Assembly: GCA_013298955.1 (NCBI GenBank)
Contig: JAAFJT010000003.1
Location: 62,001-126,000 of the forward strand
Length of the DNA stretch: 64,000 nucleotides
DNA from: Chitinophagales bacterium
GTDB taxonomy: Bacteria; Bacteroidota; Bacteroidia; Chitinophagales; Saprospiraceae
Direction: 5' to 3'
In this document: piece after piece, positions 45,748-54,335 of the stretch
Position numbering within the stretch: position 1 is the first letter of the stretch
Layout of the letters: each line of letters opens with the position of its first letter
Made by a program: the position numbers and the translations under genes
The notes under the pieces: generated by a model
What the model saw: only the letters and a program-made list of their open reading frames with translations
Database searches by the model: none
What the model was told of the DNA's origin: nothing

Positions 45748-45978
45748 TTAGGGAAAAAGACCTTCCAAATGAAACAGAAAGGTTAAAAAAAACATTTTTT
45801 TAACCTTTCTGTTTCATCTAAGTAGTCGTAACGAAATAAGCTATCATAATGTAAATAGTTGATAATCAATATATTAACGTCGGCGAGGTTGCAACCTCGC
45901 CGACGTTGGCGATGTTCTTTTTGATAGCTTATTACAGCGCGACTACTTATTCCATTCTGGCGGCGGAAATTTTCTCTA
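45748..45978. repeat. Family F element (copy 1) containing a family G element
   Basis: The left end is TTAGGGAAAAAGACCTTCCA (45748-45767) and the right end is CATTCTGGCGGCGGAAATTT to TCTCTA (45953-45978). Between them lie a 49-base palindrome with arms ATGAAACAGAAAGGTTAAAA (45769-45817) and the whole G element 45819-45949. The ends match those at 47683-47783 and, inverted, at 60911-61032. The element fills most of the gap between the GT5-like and DUF4270 genes. Confidence 0.8.
45819..45949. repeat. Family G nested inverted repeat (copy 1)
   Basis: Outer ends TAAGTAGTCG / CGACTACTTA, then AATAAGCTATCA / TGATAGCTTATT, then TTGATAATCAA, then an inner perfect palindrome with arm AACGTCGGCGAGGTTG (45876-45907). 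Three shells of symmetry share one centre. Confidence 0.85.
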
Positions 45979-46225
45979 CTTATACGAGTATCGTTAAAAA
46001 CATGCACTTGCGTCATGTCTTAACTGGATACAAGTTCTTTTTTGTGGTGTCTCAATCGAACAAATGAATTATATTAAAAAATAAAATCAATGAAATGACA
46101 TTTATCCAAAACAATGTCATTTACATCTATTTTTTAATATTTTATGAATTGATTATCAAACCGTTGAAACCTAACTTGGGAAGGTTTCTAACCCGAAAAG
46201 TTATTTATTTCTTCACAAATTTGTA

Positions 46226-47563
46226 ATGAAAAACAACCTTATTACTGCGGTCGTTGTGGGCTTGCTGACGACGCTCGGCACTTACTCCTGCATCAAATCT
46301 ACGCCTGTTGGCTCAGAACTTTTTGACAACGATAAATTAAATGTGCAGTTTACAGACACCGTAACGATTCGCTGCCTCACGGAGAAAACGGATTCTATTG
46401 CAGCGTATATCCCGAATGCTGCCTCTTCGACGCTTTTTTGTGGCAACACCATCGACCCGACTTTTGGCAAACAGGAATTGATGATGTTTACGCAGGTTGT
46501 AAATGCGGTTACGCCTGGGAGCATGGTTGGCGCATTATATGATTCGGCAGTATTAGTTTTGCCATATGACCTTAGTTTGATGCGGATTGACTCCTCTGAA
46601 ACCATTCAATTAGATGTGCATCAATTGACACAAAAAATGGATTCAGCGCAAGTTATATATTCTAATAAAAAATATACCTATAATGCTGTTCCGATTGGTA
46701 CGCAATCGTTTCGCCCCCGTTTGTCTGATTCGTTGACCAATCGGGCAGACACTTTGAAATCGGCTTATGTAGCGATTCGATTGAATGACCAATTTGCGCG
46801 ACAATTAGTGGATACAACTCAGTATCCATTGTCACCAACTAACCTTTTTAAAGATATTTTCAAAGGGTTATGTATTAAAGCAAATGGCACTACGAAATCG
46901 GTTTTAGCTTTTAATACGGCTTCACCTTATGCGCGATTGCATGTTTATTATCGTCGTGATACCAGTAAATTGCGCTTGGATTTTATGTTAAATGAGGCTT
47001 CTTCCCCTTCTGGTACCAAAATTACGCGTTATACGTATATCAATCAAGATTATACCAATGCACCGATTGCGCCTTTTGTTAAAAATCAGCAAAAAAGTGA
47101 TAGTTTAGTGTTTTTACAAGGTTTAGCGGGTTCAAATGTGCAGATTGAAATCCCATATGCGCGTAATTTAGGTAAGATTGCAGTCAATAAAGCAGAATTG
47201 GAATTTACCATTAATGATAAAGATGGGTATAAATATCCTGCATTAGAGCAATTAGCTTTATATCAAATCAAAGCTGGTGCAGCGTTGGATTTCATTACGG
47301 ATTTCAATACCGCCAGTACAAATACAACGATACAAGGTTATTTTCCTTATTTTGGCGGTACACCACAAGTGCTTAGTGGCTCTTATGTTTATAGGATGAA
47401 CGTCACCGATTATTTGCAACAAATTATTGCGGGTAAGCAAGGTTCGATTATGACTATGACGGCTTATAACAAAACGGCTCGGCTGAATCGAGCTATTTTG
47501 TATGGCGCGGGCATCGCCGGAGCGCGGCGAGCAAAATTGCGCTTGACTTACACCGTTTTATAA
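46226..47563 (+). CDS. DUF4270 family lipoprotein
   Basis: 445 residues. A lipoprotein signal peptide ends at Cys22 (LTTLGTYSC). The mature part starts with TPVGSELFDNDKLNVQFTDT, the DUF4270 opening, and has long beta-rich stretches; a conserved site ALYDSAVLVLPYD is near residue 105. DUF4270 proteins are Bacteroidota outer-membrane lipoproteins of unknown function, often placed between the GT5-like gene and glmS as here. The ATG follows a gap filled with nested palindromes. A decayed GAAACCT / AGGTTTC hairpin lies about 40 bases upstream. Confidence 0.82.
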   Translation: MKNNLITAVVVGLLTTLGTYSCIKSTPVGSELFDNDKLNVQFTDTVTIRCLTEKTDSIAAYIPNAASSTLFCGNTIDPTFGKQELMMFTQVVNAVTPGSMVGALYDSAVLVLPYDLSLMRIDSSETIQLDVHQLTQKMDSAQVIYSNKKYTYNAVPIGTQSFRPRLSDSLTNRADTLKSAYVAIRLNDQFARQLVDTTQYPLSPTNLFKDIFKGLCIKANGTTKSVLAFNTASPYARLHVYYRRDTSKLRLDFMLNEASSPSGTKITRYTYINQDYTNAPIAPFVKNQQKSDSLVFLQGLAGSNVQIEIPYARNLGKIAVNKAELEFTINDKDGYKYPALEQLALYQIKAGAALDFITDFNTASTNTTIQGYFPYFGGTPQVLSGSYVYRMNVTDYLQQIIAGKQGSIMTMTAYNKTARLNRAILYGAGIAGARRAKLRLTYTVL

Positions 47564-47680
47564 GTAGTTGAAATCAATTAAAAGCGAATGAACGTGCGTC
47601 AAGTTTCAAACTTGACGCACGTTCATTCGCTGATTTTCAATGATTTACATTTTGATAGTTTATTTTAGTTGAACTACTTA
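47561..47680. repeat. Family G nested inverted repeat (copy 2)
   Basis: Outer ends TAAGTAGTT / AACTACTTA (the left end overlaps the stop codon of the DUF4270 gene), right flank TTTTGATAGTTTATTTTAG as in copy 1, and an inner 47-base palindrome with arm GCGAATGAACGTGCGTCAAG (47584-47630). The inner palindrome has no likeness to that of copy 1. Confidence 0.83.
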
Positions 47681-47682
47681 AA

Positions 47683-47783
47683 TAGGGAAAACACTTTCCA
47701 AAGGAAGTAATTTTTAAAAAAATCATTATTTTAAACAATTACGCCATTTATCCTAACTCTGGCGGTATAACTTTTCCCTTCTA
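47683..47783. repeat. Family F element (copy 2)
   Basis: Left end TAGGGAAAACACTTTCCA and right end CTAACTCTGGCGGTATAA to TTCCCTTCTA. The inside is A/T rich with little symmetry. It directly follows family G copy 2, so F and G are side by side here whereas G lies within F at 45748. With G it accounts for most of the DUF4270-glmS gap. Confidence 0.7.
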
Positions 47784-47875
47784 AATAAGTCAAAATAAAC
47801 GCTTTCACTATGGCGCAACAAATATATTTTTTATCCCGTTAATCATTTGTTATAAAATAAAAATTCTGAAAAACT

Positions 47876-49717
47876 ATGTGTGGAATTGTTGCTTATATTG
47901 GGAAAAGACAAGCCTATCCTATCCTTATCAAAGGATTACAGCGATTGGAGTATCGCGGTTATGATAGTGCGGGGGTTGCATTGTTGAATGGCGCGATGCA
48001 CGTTTATAAAAAAAAGGGTAAAGTGCAAGAGTTAATCAATTTTGCCAAAACACAAGATTGTGAAGGAACGCTTGGCATGGGACATACGCGGTGGGCAACA
48101 CACGGAAAGCCTGATGATATTAATGCGCATCCGCATACGTCTGGCGATGGCAGATTGACCTTGATTCACAATGGTATTATTGAAAATTATGCTACGTTAA
48201 AAACGGCATTAATGCGTTTGGGGCATACTTTTACGAGTCAAACCGATACTGAAGTTTTAGTCCATTTGATTGAAGAGTTGCAACGCCGCGAACATTTGCC
48301 GATTGAAGAGGCGGTTCGAGTTGCTTTGACGAAAGTGGTTGGAGCTTATGCGATTGTGGTTATGGATAAAACCGAACCCAATAAATTGGTAGCAGCACGG
48401 AAAGCGAGTCCATTGGTTTTGGGGATTGGACAAGATGAGTTCTTTTTCGCATCTGATGCATCTCCAATCGTCGAATATACAAAAAAAGTGGTCTATTTGG
48501 AAGATGAGCAAATTGCGGTAGCACATCGAAATGGCGCGTATGAGCTTCGCAATATTTTTAAAAACCAAATTGAAGAACCATTTGTTCAACAATTGAATTT
48601 AACGATTGAAGCCTTAGAGAAAGGTGGTTATGACTCTTTCATGTTGAAAGAAATCCATGAACAGCCCAAAACCATTGGTGATTGCATGCGCGGTCGCTTG
48701 AATGCGGAGGAAGGTTGGATTAAATTGGGCGGTTTGGAAGAGTATGAGCAACGGATTGGCAATGCACAACGATTTATCATTGCGGCGTGTGGCACTTCTT
48801 GGCATGCGGGTTTGGTTGCTGAATATTTGTTTGAGGAGTTGGCGCGGATTCCTGTGGAGGTCGAATATGCTTCTGAATTGCGTTATCGCAACCCAATTAT
48901 CACCGATAAAGATGTTGTCATTGCCATTTCGCAGTCAGGCGAGACGGCGGACACATTAGCGGCACTCGAATTGGCGAAAAGTCAGGGTGCATTGATATAT
49001 GGTATCGTGAATGTAGTCGGTTCTTCGATTGCGCGGTTGACGCATGCGGGTTCATACATACATGCGGGTCCCGAAATTGGCGTTGCTTCCACGAAAGCCT
49101 TTACTGGTCAAGTGACTTTATTGACGATGATGGCATTGAGTCTCGGTTATAAACGCGGCAAAATTTCTAAAACGCAGTATCATAAATTATTGACCGAAAT
49201 GGAAAATTTGCCGTCTAAGATGGAGCAAGTTTTGAAAGTCAATGAACAAGTCAAATATATTGCTTCTGAAATCAAAGATGCACCCAATGCTTTATATTTG
49301 GGACGCGGCTATAATTTCCCTGTGGCGTTGGAAGGCGCGTTAAAGTTGAAAGAAATCTCCTATATCCATGCAGAAGGCTATCCTGCTGCGGAGATGAAGC
49401 ACGGTCCGATTGCGTTAATTGACGAAAATATGCCTGTTGTTGTGATTTGTAACAACAAAAGTGCTTATGAAAAGATTGTCAGCAATATCCAAGAAGTCAA
49501 AGCTCGGAAAGGAATCGTGATTGCAGTAGTGACAGAAGGCGATACGATTATTAAGGAATTAGCGGATTATATTATCGAAATTCCTGATACAGAGGAGCCT
49601 TTCGCGCCCTTATTGTCTGTGATTCCATTGCAATTATTGTCTTATCATATTGCGGTAATGCGCAATTGCAACGTTGACCAACCGCGCAATTTGGCAAAAT
49701 CGGTTACTGTAGAATAG
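47876..49717 (+). CDS. glmS: Glutamine-fructose-6-phosphate aminotransferase (isomerizing)
   Basis: 613 residues. It makes glucosamine-6-phosphate for peptidoglycan and LPS. Cys2 (MCGIVAYIG) is the glutaminase nucleophile; RGYDSAG and GMGHTRWATHGKPDDINAHP follow. Two SIS domains form the isomerase half, with ISQSGETADTLAAL and STKAFTGQVTLL, and the end NVDQPRNLAKSVTVE is the invariant C-terminus. No GlmS ribozyme is expected in this phylum and none was seen upstream. Confidence 0.97.
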   Translation: MCGIVAYIGKRQAYPILIKGLQRLEYRGYDSAGVALLNGAMHVYKKKGKVQELINFAKTQDCEGTLGMGHTRWATHGKPDDINAHPHTSGDGRLTLIHNGIIENYATLKTALMRLGHTFTSQTDTEVLVHLIEELQRREHLPIEEAVRVALTKVVGAYAIVVMDKTEPNKLVAARKASPLVLGIGQDEFFFASDASPIVEYTKKVVYLEDEQIAVAHRNGAYELRNIFKNQIEEPFVQQLNLTIEALEKGGYDSFMLKEIHEQPKTIGDCMRGRLNAEEGWIKLGGLEEYEQRIGNAQRFIIAACGTSWHAGLVAEYLFEELARIPVEVEYASELRYRNPIITDKDVVIAISQSGETADTLAALELAKSQGALIYGIVNVVGSSIARLTHAGSYIHAGPEIGVASTKAFTGQVTLLTMMALSLGYKRGKISKTQYHKLLTEMENLPSKMEQVLKVNEQVKYIASEIKDAPNALYLGRGYNFPVALEGALKLKEISYIHAEGYPAAEMKHGPIALIDENMPVVVICNNKSAYEKIVSNIQEVKARKGIVIAVVTEGDTIIKELADYIIEIPDTEEPFAPLLSVIPLQLLSYHIAVMRNCNVDQPRNLAKSVTVE

Positions 49718-49850
49718 ATTGGAACACGGATGACGCAGATTGGGCGGATTTTCACGGATTTTTTATTTTGAATAAAATGATAAATTCCTATAAAATATAA
49801 AACAAAAAATCCGTGAAAATCCGCCCAATCAGCGTCATCCGCGTTCCAAT
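49718..49850. repeat. Family A hairpin (copy 6)
   Basis: It starts immediately after the glmS stop. Arms ATTGGAACACGGATGACG... and ...CGTCATCCGCGTTCCAAT; core GGGCGGATTTTCACGG is matched by CCGTGAAAATCCGCCC. The A/T-rich loop is about 45 bases. Confidence 0.92.
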
Positions 49851-49976
49851 TGTATCGCAATTTTCCAAAATGAAAACTGCTTTGTAAATCGTATTTGATT
49901 TTAATGAAATCATAAATAATTTATAATCAATTATTTATAATTTTATTAAAATATTACAATTAAAAAAATTGAAAAT

Positions 49977-50744
49977 TTGAAACCCGTTAATGGTCTTTTT
50001 GACCTCCAATATAATACAGGATTGGAGGAATTAATTATGCCCGAATATGGGCGCAATGTGCAGCAATTAGTTCGTCATGCGCAAACGATTAAGGATCATC
50101 AATATCGACAAGCTTTTTGTGAACATATTGTGGATTTAATCCAACAATTATATCCTCAAAGTAAGAATATTGACGATTATAGAGAAAAATTATGGAAACA
50201 TTTGTTCCATATCGCCAAATATAATTTGGAAGCCTACACGCCGAGTGGTGAAGTGCCGCGTCCCGAAGATGCACGCAAAAGACCAGAACGTGTCCCTTAC
50301 CCGTTGCAAGATACCCGTTTTCGGCATTATGGCAATAATGTTCAAGTCTTGATTCGCCGCGCCCTTGATATGGAACCGGGTCAGATTAAGGACGGTTTTG
50401 TTCAAGCGATTGGCGCGTATATGAAATTGGCTTACAAAACTTGGAACAAAGAACACTATGTCAGCGATGAAATCATTAAAAATGATTTAGCGATTTTATC
50501 CGAAAACAAATTAAGCCTTGAAGACGCGAGTACCATTGATAATCTGGCAAATGCCAATAAAAGTCGCGGCAATAGTGCCAATAAAAACATGGGTATAAAC
50601 GACGGTCGGCGCAATAACAGTCAGAATCGCACCACTAACAATAGTGCAAATAAAAACAGACCGAGCAACCCGAATCAAAGTATGAGTAAAAATCAGAATC
50701 CGAATAATAAAAATAGTAGCAATAATAATAATCGAAAGAAATAA
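49977..50744 (+). CDS. DUF4290 domain protein with Asn-rich tail
   Basis: Up to 255 residues. The conserved DUF4290 opening includes LQYNTGLEELIMPEYGRNVQ; as its first part lies upstream of the only early ATG (50037), a non-ATG start such as TTG 49977 is probable. Helices follow to about residue 180 (KTWNKEHYVSDEIIKNDLAI). The last 75 residues are a low-complexity Asn/Ser/Lys tail (ANKNMGINDGRRNNSQNR). Function unknown; a Bacteroidota-specific cytosolic helical protein. glmS lies before it and the ribosomal THX gene after it. Confidence 0.75.
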   Translation: MKPVNGLFDLQYNTGLEELIMPEYGRNVQQLVRHAQTIKDHQYRQAFCEHIVDLIQQLYPQSKNIDDYREKLWKHLFHIAKYNLEAYTPSGEVPRPEDARKRPERVPYPLQDTRFRHYGNNVQVLIRRALDMEPGQIKDGFVQAIGAYMKLAYKTWNKEHYVSDEIIKNDLAILSENKLSLEDASTIDNLANANKSRGNSANKNMGINDGRRNNSQNRTTNNSANKNRPSNPNQSMSKNQNPNNKNSSNNNNRKK

Positions 50745-50768
50745 AAATCGATTATGGTCACAAAAGTT

Positions 50769-50797
50769 TTGTTTTTGATGAAATTGCAATACCTTTG
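50769..50797 (+). promoter_or_regulatory. Promoter of the THX ribosomal-protein gene
   Basis: TTG at 50769-50771, spacer 18, TACCTTTG at 50790-50797. The THX start codon is 44 bases on. Confidence 0.6.
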
Positions 50798-50841
50798 CAG
50801 CCGCAAAAAATGATTTTTTCAATCAAAAAAATTCCAAATCA

Positions 50842-50970
50842 ATGGGTAAAGGCGATAAAAGAACAAAAAGAGGCAAGATTTTTCAAGGCTCTCATGGCAA
50901 CAGCCGTCCGAAAGCTATCAAAATGACAAATGCCCCTAAATCGACCGCAACAGAAGCAAAATCTGCATAG
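50842..50970 (+). CDS. 30S ribosomal protein THX
   Basis: 42 residues, easily overlooked because of its size. The start is MGKGDKRTKRGKIFQGSHGN and then SRPKAIK; this is the Thx/bTHX family, a small basic protein in the head of the 30S subunit known from Thermus and present in Bacteroidota. The GKGDKRTKRGKI and GSHGNSRP blocks are the core of the family. The C-terminal TEAKSA tail is variable. A strong promoter precedes it. Confidence 0.9.
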   Translation: MGKGDKRTKRGKIFQGSHGNSRPKAIKMTNAPKSTATEAKSA

Positions 50971-51049
50971 TCGAGTATCGTTTGCAGCGAATGAGGTATT
51001 TGCTGCAAACGATTATTTATAAAACATTGATTTATAAATACTTATAAAA

Positions 51050-51730
51050 TTATTCTTTTTTGACGTAATAACGGATTAACTCTTTTCCGTACGCATTTAA
51101 ATCCCGATAATCGCCAAAACCGACTTCTTTCACCTTGCCAATCCCCGATGTGTACCAAGTATGTCCGTAACGGACTTTGCCACCTTGTTGATAATTAGGG
51201 TAAAAACTAAACGTTGATTTCAAATCTATCGTCTGCAAATGCCCTACTGTCGTATGCATTGCAGCATCCCTATCGGTATAGACATAAGTTTTGATGGCTA
51301 TAATCCGACCATACGAGCTGTAATCTCGAATCGTATCGCGGCGTAAGGTATCTGTTAGATTTTTAGGCCAGGCATACAAATTACCACGTTCATCTACGAT
51401 ATGGTTGGCAGAATCGCGCAAAAAGGCTTGATAAATATTCGTAATCTGACGATTAACCGCGTTTTTATACTCAAAAGTGCGTGTAATTTTATACGTTTGC
51501 CCTCGAATGGTCGTATCCTTGACAACAACGGTGCTGTCATAACGTTCTTGTGGGGCTGCTTTGCCGTCAGGCGGGAGTACAAAATGTTGATAAACCCAAT
51601 AATTGCCTGTGACATTTTGGAAAATATCAACGGGATTATCTGGATTGGCTTGTTCATGGCAACTGCATACGCAAAACGCGCTTGCCAAAAGCAGCGTGAA
51701 CAAACGGAATAGGGGGCTGTTGTACTTCAT
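51050..51730 (-). CDS. Probable lipoprotein of unknown function
   Basis: 226 residues from ATG 51730 (the longer frame to 51772 is not needed). Export signal: FRLFTLLLASAFCVCSC with three cysteines at the end, one of which probably is the lipidated residue. The mature part has repeated Tyr/Thr/Val beta stretches (YDSTVVVKDTTIRGQTYKIT) and ends HTWYTSGIGKVKEVGFGDYR plus a short tail. It resembles the many beta-rich envelope lipoproteins of this phylum; no family is recognised. A minus-strand -7 box lies 60 bases upstream. Confidence 0.65.
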   Translation of the reverse strand: MKYNSPLFRLFTLLLASAFCVCSCHEQANPDNPVDIFQNVTGNYWVYQHFVLPPDGKAAPQERYDSTVVVKDTTIRGQTYKITRTFEYKNAVNRQITNIYQAFLRDSANHIVDERGNLYAWPKNLTDTLRRDTIRDYSSYGRIIAIKTYVYTDRDAAMHTTVGHLQTIDLKSTFSFYPNYQQGGKVRYGHTWYTSGIGKVKEVGFGDYRDLNAYGKELIRYYVKKE

Positions 51731-51789
51731 AGTTGTTTGTAACAAAAATTTGTTGTTAAGAAAAGTTTTCAAGTACGATTTTCAAGACA

Positions 51790-51797
51790 CAAAAGTA
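51790..51797 (-). promoter_or_regulatory. Candidate -7 box for the lipoprotein gene
   Basis: Minus strand TACTTTTG, with T-rich DNA upstream at the -33 position. Confidence 0.45.
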
Positions 51798-51941
51798 ATT
51801 ATTCTTTTGAAAAAAAAAACGTTTTTTGCTTTGGCATGCTTTTTTGACAAAAAAATGACAATTATAGGCATGATTCATACTCAATAAATGCTAATAGCTT
51901 GTGTATCGTTTTAAATGCTACACAAGGTATCGAATAAAACA

Positions 51942-52736
51942 ATGAAAAAAAATAAAAAATCTTTAATTTGGTCGTTCAAACAGGCTGATTCGGATAAAAT
52001 CTCTTACCTGATTGGTACGATGCACATCCGCGATGCACGGGCATTTAAATATCAAAACCTGTTTTTTGAAAAAATAATATCGTGTGATGCGTTTGCAACG
52101 GAATTTAATTTGGATGAAGCCGCTTATCATTTGGCACAATCTTCTTTTATGTTGCCTAATGGTGTGACCTTGAAAAGTTTATTCACAGAAAAATGGTATG
52201 AACGCGTTACCGAATTATTTCAAAAAAAAGTAGGTACGGATTTGTTGCCTTATGATGCGTTGCGACCGATTTTATTAGTGAATCTTTTGACGGAATCGAT
52301 TTTATTAAAAGACGCGCCGCAATCTTTAGATGAAACTTTATGGCAATTTGCCAAAGAAAATGCTAAAAAAATGCTCGGCATCGAAACCATTCAAGAACAA
52401 ATGTCGATTTTGCAAAATATGGACATTGATGACCAAATCAAACAAGTCAAAGATATTACGCGTAATTTTGGGCGTTTTCGGAAAAAATTATTGCAAATGA
52501 CGGCTTTGTATGAGTCGGCAGATATTGAAGCATTATATGACGCGGCAAAACGGTCTGTCAAAGGCAATCGAAAGTTGTTAATTTATGACCGAAATGAGCG
52601 CATGGCGCGCGAAATTGAACAAATTCATGCTCAACAAAGCATTTGCGTAGCGGTTGGCGCAGGTCATTTGGCAGGCAAAAAAGGCATTTTAAGGTTTTTG
52701 AAATTAAAAGGTTTTGATATACAACCAATTCATTAA
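51942..52736 (+). CDS. TraB/GumN family protein
   Basis: 264 residues from ATG 51942 (another in-frame ATG is nine codons upstream). The family GxxH motifs are SYLIGTMHIRDARAF near the N-terminus and VAVGAGHLAGKKGI near the C-terminus; a Glu (ATEFNLDE) follows the first. These residues form the metal-site of the TIKI/TraB protease-like fold. Most bacterial members are of unknown function and many are exported, but no signal peptide is visible here, so this one may be cytosolic. The end of the gene is 40 bases from a family A hairpin. Confidence 0.8.
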   Translation: MKKNKKSLIWSFKQADSDKISYLIGTMHIRDARAFKYQNLFFEKIISCDAFATEFNLDEAAYHLAQSSFMLPNGVTLKSLFTEKWYERVTELFQKKVGTDLLPYDALRPILLVNLLTESILLKDAPQSLDETLWQFAKENAKKMLGIETIQEQMSILQNMDIDDQIKQVKDITRNFGRFRKKLLQMTALYESADIEALYDAAKRSVKGNRKLLIYDRNERMAREIEQIHAQQSICVAVGAGHLAGKKGILRFLKLKGFDIQPIH

Positions 52737-52777
52737 AAATATACATATACACAGCAATTTCCGCTTTGGAAAAGTCG

Positions 52778-52946
52778 ATACAATTGGAACGCGGATGACA
52801 CAGATTGGGCGGATTTTCACGGATTTTTTCGATTAAATTGAAATTTTATTTTCAAAAAAGATAAAAAATAAAATAAAATTTTGTACAAAAATAAAAAAAT
52901 CCGTGAAAATTCGCTCAATCTGTGTCATCCGCGTTCCAATTGTACC
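52778..52946. repeat. Family A hairpin (copy 7)
   Basis: Arms ATACAATTGGAACGCGGATG... and ...CATCCGCGTTCCAATTGTA. The loop (about 75 bases) is A/T rich and contains AAAATTTTGTACAAAA, shared with copy 3. The right arm has small mismatches (ATTCGCTC). Confidence 0.9.
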
Positions 52947-52991
52947 CCAAAACGATTGTACGTGAAGTATATCCAAAAAATCCACATTAAA

Positions 52992-54065
52992 ATGATGACT
53001 TTTGAAACGTTACATCAACAAACAGATGCTATTTTATTAAAATGTATAAGTGGCAGTAATGCTTATGGTTTAGCTTTGCCGCATTCGGATATCGACCTCA
53101 AAGGCGTTTTCATATCGCCTTTAAACGAATATTATGGTTTGACTTATACCGAACAAGTGGCAAATCCATCGAATGATGAAGTTTATTATGAATTAGGTCG
53201 TTTTTTCGATTTATTATTGAAAAACAATCCTAATATTTTGGAATTATTGGCATCACCCGCAGATTGCATCCAATTCAAACACCCCATTTTAAAAAAAATC
53301 AAACCTGAATTGTTTTTATCGCGCAAGTGCAGCCAAACTTTTGCCCGATTTGCGTTTGCCCAAATCAAAAAAGCACGCGGTTTGAATAAAAAGATTGTCA
53401 ATCCAATGAGCGAACAACGCAAATATGTTACAGATTTTTGTTATGTAACGCATGGCATGGGTTCGATGCCGCTAAATCGCTTTTTAGAAGAACGTGGTTG
53501 GCAGCAAACGGATTGTGGTTTGGCAGTAGTGGAGCATTTTAAAGATACTTATGTGTTATTTCACAAATCACAACTATCTGATAATCAATATTTTAAAGGC
53601 GTTTGTTCGGGCGCGGATGCCAATGATGTGGTGTTAAGTTCGATTCCAAAAGGGATTCCCCCTTTGTGCCATTTGAATTTTAACAAAGATGGTTATTCCA
53701 AATATTGCAAAGATTGGTTGTCGTATTGGTCTTGGGTCGAAAATCGGAATGAAGCGCGGTATCAAAATACGATTCAACATGAAAAAAATTACGATGCTAA
53801 GAATATGATGCACGTTTTTCGATTGTTAAATATGGCGGAGGAGATTGCGAAAGAAGGTAAAATTCAAGTTAGAAGACCTGAACGCGATTTTTTATTAAAA
53901 ATTCGGATTGGTGCATTTGAATATGAAGATTTAGTCGAAAAAGCGACCGAACAAGCCCAAAAAATATATGAATTATTTGAAAAATCAGACTTGCCAGACA
54001 GTCCTGATGAGGTAAAAGCGGGTCATTTATTAGTAGAGTTGCGCAAAAAGTATTACAATGTTTAG
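52992..54065 (+). CDS. Predicted nucleotidyltransferase (COG3541-like)
   Basis: 357 residues from ATG 52992 or the next ATG; the frame upstream is inside the hairpin. The catalytic start is CISGSNAYGLALPHSDIDLK, then GVF: the GS....G....SDxDhxG pattern of DNA-polymerase-beta-type nucleotidyltransferases. Further conserved parts are QIKKARGLNKKI and FRLLNMAEEIAKEGKIQVRR, which fit the stand-alone family of large predicted nucleotidyltransferases seen in phages and bacteria. The substrate is not known; RNA repair or modification has been suggested for relatives. A family B palindrome follows immediately at the stop codon. Confidence 0.75.
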   Translation: MMTFETLHQQTDAILLKCISGSNAYGLALPHSDIDLKGVFISPLNEYYGLTYTEQVANPSNDEVYYELGRFFDLLLKNNPNILELLASPADCIQFKHPILKKIKPELFLSRKCSQTFARFAFAQIKKARGLNKKIVNPMSEQRKYVTDFCYVTHGMGSMPLNRFLEERGWQQTDCGLAVVEHFKDTYVLFHKSQLSDNQYFKGVCSGADANDVVLSSIPKGIPPLCHLNFNKDGYSKYCKDWLSYWSWVENRNEARYQNTIQHEKNYDAKNMMHVFRLLNMAEEIAKEGKIQVRRPERDFLLKIRIGAFEYEDLVEKATEQAQKIYELFEKSDLPDSPDEVKAGHLLVELRKKYYNV

Positions 54066-54098
54066 AACCTTTGGAGGGTTTAAAACCCTCCAAAGGTT
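54066..54098. repeat. Family B palindrome
   Basis: Arms AACCTTTGGAGGGTTT and AAACCCTCCAAAGGTT with a central A. It starts one base past the stop codon TAG. Confidence 0.92.
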
Positions 54099-54145
54099 TA
54101 ATAATCAATATTTTATAAAAATTAAAACAAATACTTATAATAACT

Positions 54146-54312
54146 ATACTTTGCGTCGGGTGGTTTTGGATACTATTGGAACGCGGATTGGGCGGATTTG
54201 CACGGATTTTTTTTGAAATTCAGTGCCAATTCAGGAAAAAATCCGTGAAAATTCGCCCAATCCGCGTTATCCGTGTTCCCATTGGATCGCAAAAACACCC
54301 GACGCAAAGTAT
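54146..54312. repeat. Family A hairpin (copy 8) inside an outer inverted repeat
   Basis: Outer arms ATACTTTGCGTCGGGTG (54146-54162) and CACCCGACGCAAAGTAT (54296-54312) pair perfectly. Between them is a family A element (ATTGGAACGCGGATTGGG ... CGTGTTCCCATTGG). TAGGGAAAG, as in family F ends, follows at 54315. Confidence 0.9.
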
Positions 54313-54335
54313 ATTAGGGAAAGTAATCTCCAAGT

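Noticed and set aside
45783-46016. 77-codon minus-strand frame between the GT5-like and DUF4270 genes
   Set aside because: It is read through nested palindromes of families F and G and has no protein-like features.
47683-47783. Complete insertion sequence in the F elements
   Set aside because: There is no transposase frame, and the elements are at most about 230 bp; at best they are non-autonomous.
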